Shown here: positions 63,667-64,000 of the stretch, one piece after another
Position numbering within the stretch: position 1 is the first letter of the stretch
Layout of the letters: every line of letters begins with the position of its first letter
Source of the DNA: Tenggerimyces flavus
GTDB lineage: Bacteria > Actinomycetota > Actinomycetes > Propionibacteriales > Actinopolymorphaceae
Length of the DNA stretch: 64,000 nt
Direction of reading: 5' to 3'
NCBI RefSeq assembly: GCF_016907715.1
Contig: NZ_JAFBCM010000001.1
Location: forward strand, 7,169,420 to 7,233,419
Notes under the pieces: generated by a model
Database searches by the model: none
What the model saw: only the letters and a program-made list of their open reading frames with translations
What the model was told of the DNA's origin: nothing
Made by a program: the position numbers and the translations under genes

Positions 63667-64000
63667 CCGGCTCGGCTGGCGATCGGCTCCGTAGGCTTCG
63701 GTGGTCGCTGACGGCTCTGTTCACCGGCATGAACACGATCGGCCTGCTCTTCTTCGCCGGGTCCATGGTCGCGGTCGACAACCAACGCAGCGAGGAGCGG
63801 TTGGACGCCGACCTCCGTCGGGTCACCTCTTCGGTCCTTCGCCTGATCCGCTACGAGTCGGGCGCGATCGACTTCGCCGCGGTCGGCGACGATCAGTTGG
63901 ACGCCGCCTGCCCCGAGTTCATGATCCTCGCGAGCAGTGACCGTCCGTTCCAAGGAAGGCCAAGCAAACGCGACTGCGTGGACGTCGACCTCACGACTCT
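63663..64000 (+). CDS. Two-component sensor histidine kinase, 3' truncated
   Basis: Only the first 112 codons are in the window. The ATG overlaps the response regulator's stop. An N-terminal membrane helix (about 14-38, SLTALFTGMNTIGLLFFAGS) follows a short basic cytoplasmic end, then an extracytoplasmic region with two cysteines (DAACPEFM, KRDCVDVD). The kinase core lies beyond the window edge. Assignment rests on operon position and topology. Confidence 0.85.
   Translation, partial: MTGSAGDRLRRLRWSLTALFTGMNTIGLLFFAGSMVAVDNQRSEERLDADLRRVTSSVLRLIRYESGAIDFAAVGDDQLDAACPEFMILASSDRPFQGRPSKRDCVDVDLTT

Noticed and set aside
1-64000. tRNA, rRNA and CRISPR arrays
   Set aside because: I saw no cloverleaf with a T-loop consensus, no rRNA sequence and no regularly spaced repeats with unique spacers; the only tandem repeats are the 12-bp coding units at 53.1 kb and the 11-bp heptamers at 25.6 kb.

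Overview
This is a high-GC actinobacterial chromosome segment. The evidence is strong G/C bias at third codon positions, many GTG starts and ATGA/GTGA overlaps, three SARP/AfsR-type regulators, a mycosin and an EccE. The gene set suits a mycelial soil actinomycete; the genus cannot be fixed from the sequence. Both window edges cut genes: a GlxA/AraC regulator on the left and a sensor kinase on the right.

Left part (1-22 kb) is a mosaic accessory region. Intact units are a Tat-type serine hydrolase, a secreted barrel protein, a five-gene peptide/nickel-type ABC importer plus 2-oxoglutarate dioxygenase operon (6.2-12.0 kb), a MarR/DUF6506 divergent pair, an NCS1 permease and a cytochrome P450. 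Between them lie many broken genes: CDF transporter, DsbA, IS30 transposase, VOC, SRPBCC, FdhD, an SMC-like ATPase and a frameshifted XRE-TPR regulator. A 108-bp repeat occurs in inverted orientation at 5.84 and 22.04 kb and brackets about 16 kb of this region. A loop-less 48-bp perfect palindrome sits at 2.6 kb.

Middle part (22-36 kb) holds two large SARP-NB-ARC-TPR regulators (22.2-25.5 and 31.6-34.9 kb). Between them are an RDD membrane protein, an IS5-type element whose transposase is frameshifted by an 11-bp duplication, a YrhB/YwqJ-deaminase/SUKH-3 fusion protein, a tandem pair of unknown paralogues and a lipoprotein. A StrR-like ParB-domain regulator follows.

Right part (36-64 kb) is a type VII secretion (T7SS) effector locus. 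One 17.8-kb gene encodes a 5,939-residue protein with a CpnT/WXG-like N-terminus, a Pro/Thr/Ala-rich linker, membrane segments, two GT4-type glycosyltransferase domains inside a duplicated block, four degenerate HEL-type modules and two HEXXH motifs near the C-terminus. It is preceded by YbaB-like and WXG-like genes and overlaps a small downstream gene that is a candidate immunity gene. Divergently placed are a mycosin and a glycosyltransferase remnant. A translationally coupled SARP-EccE-LuxR-(beta-helix+AAA) operon comes next, then an OmpR-type two-component system. EccB, EccC and EccD are not in the window.

The most interesting object is the giant protein: it looks like an undescribed T7SS-linked polymorphic effector carrying duplicated GT-B glycosyltransferases.
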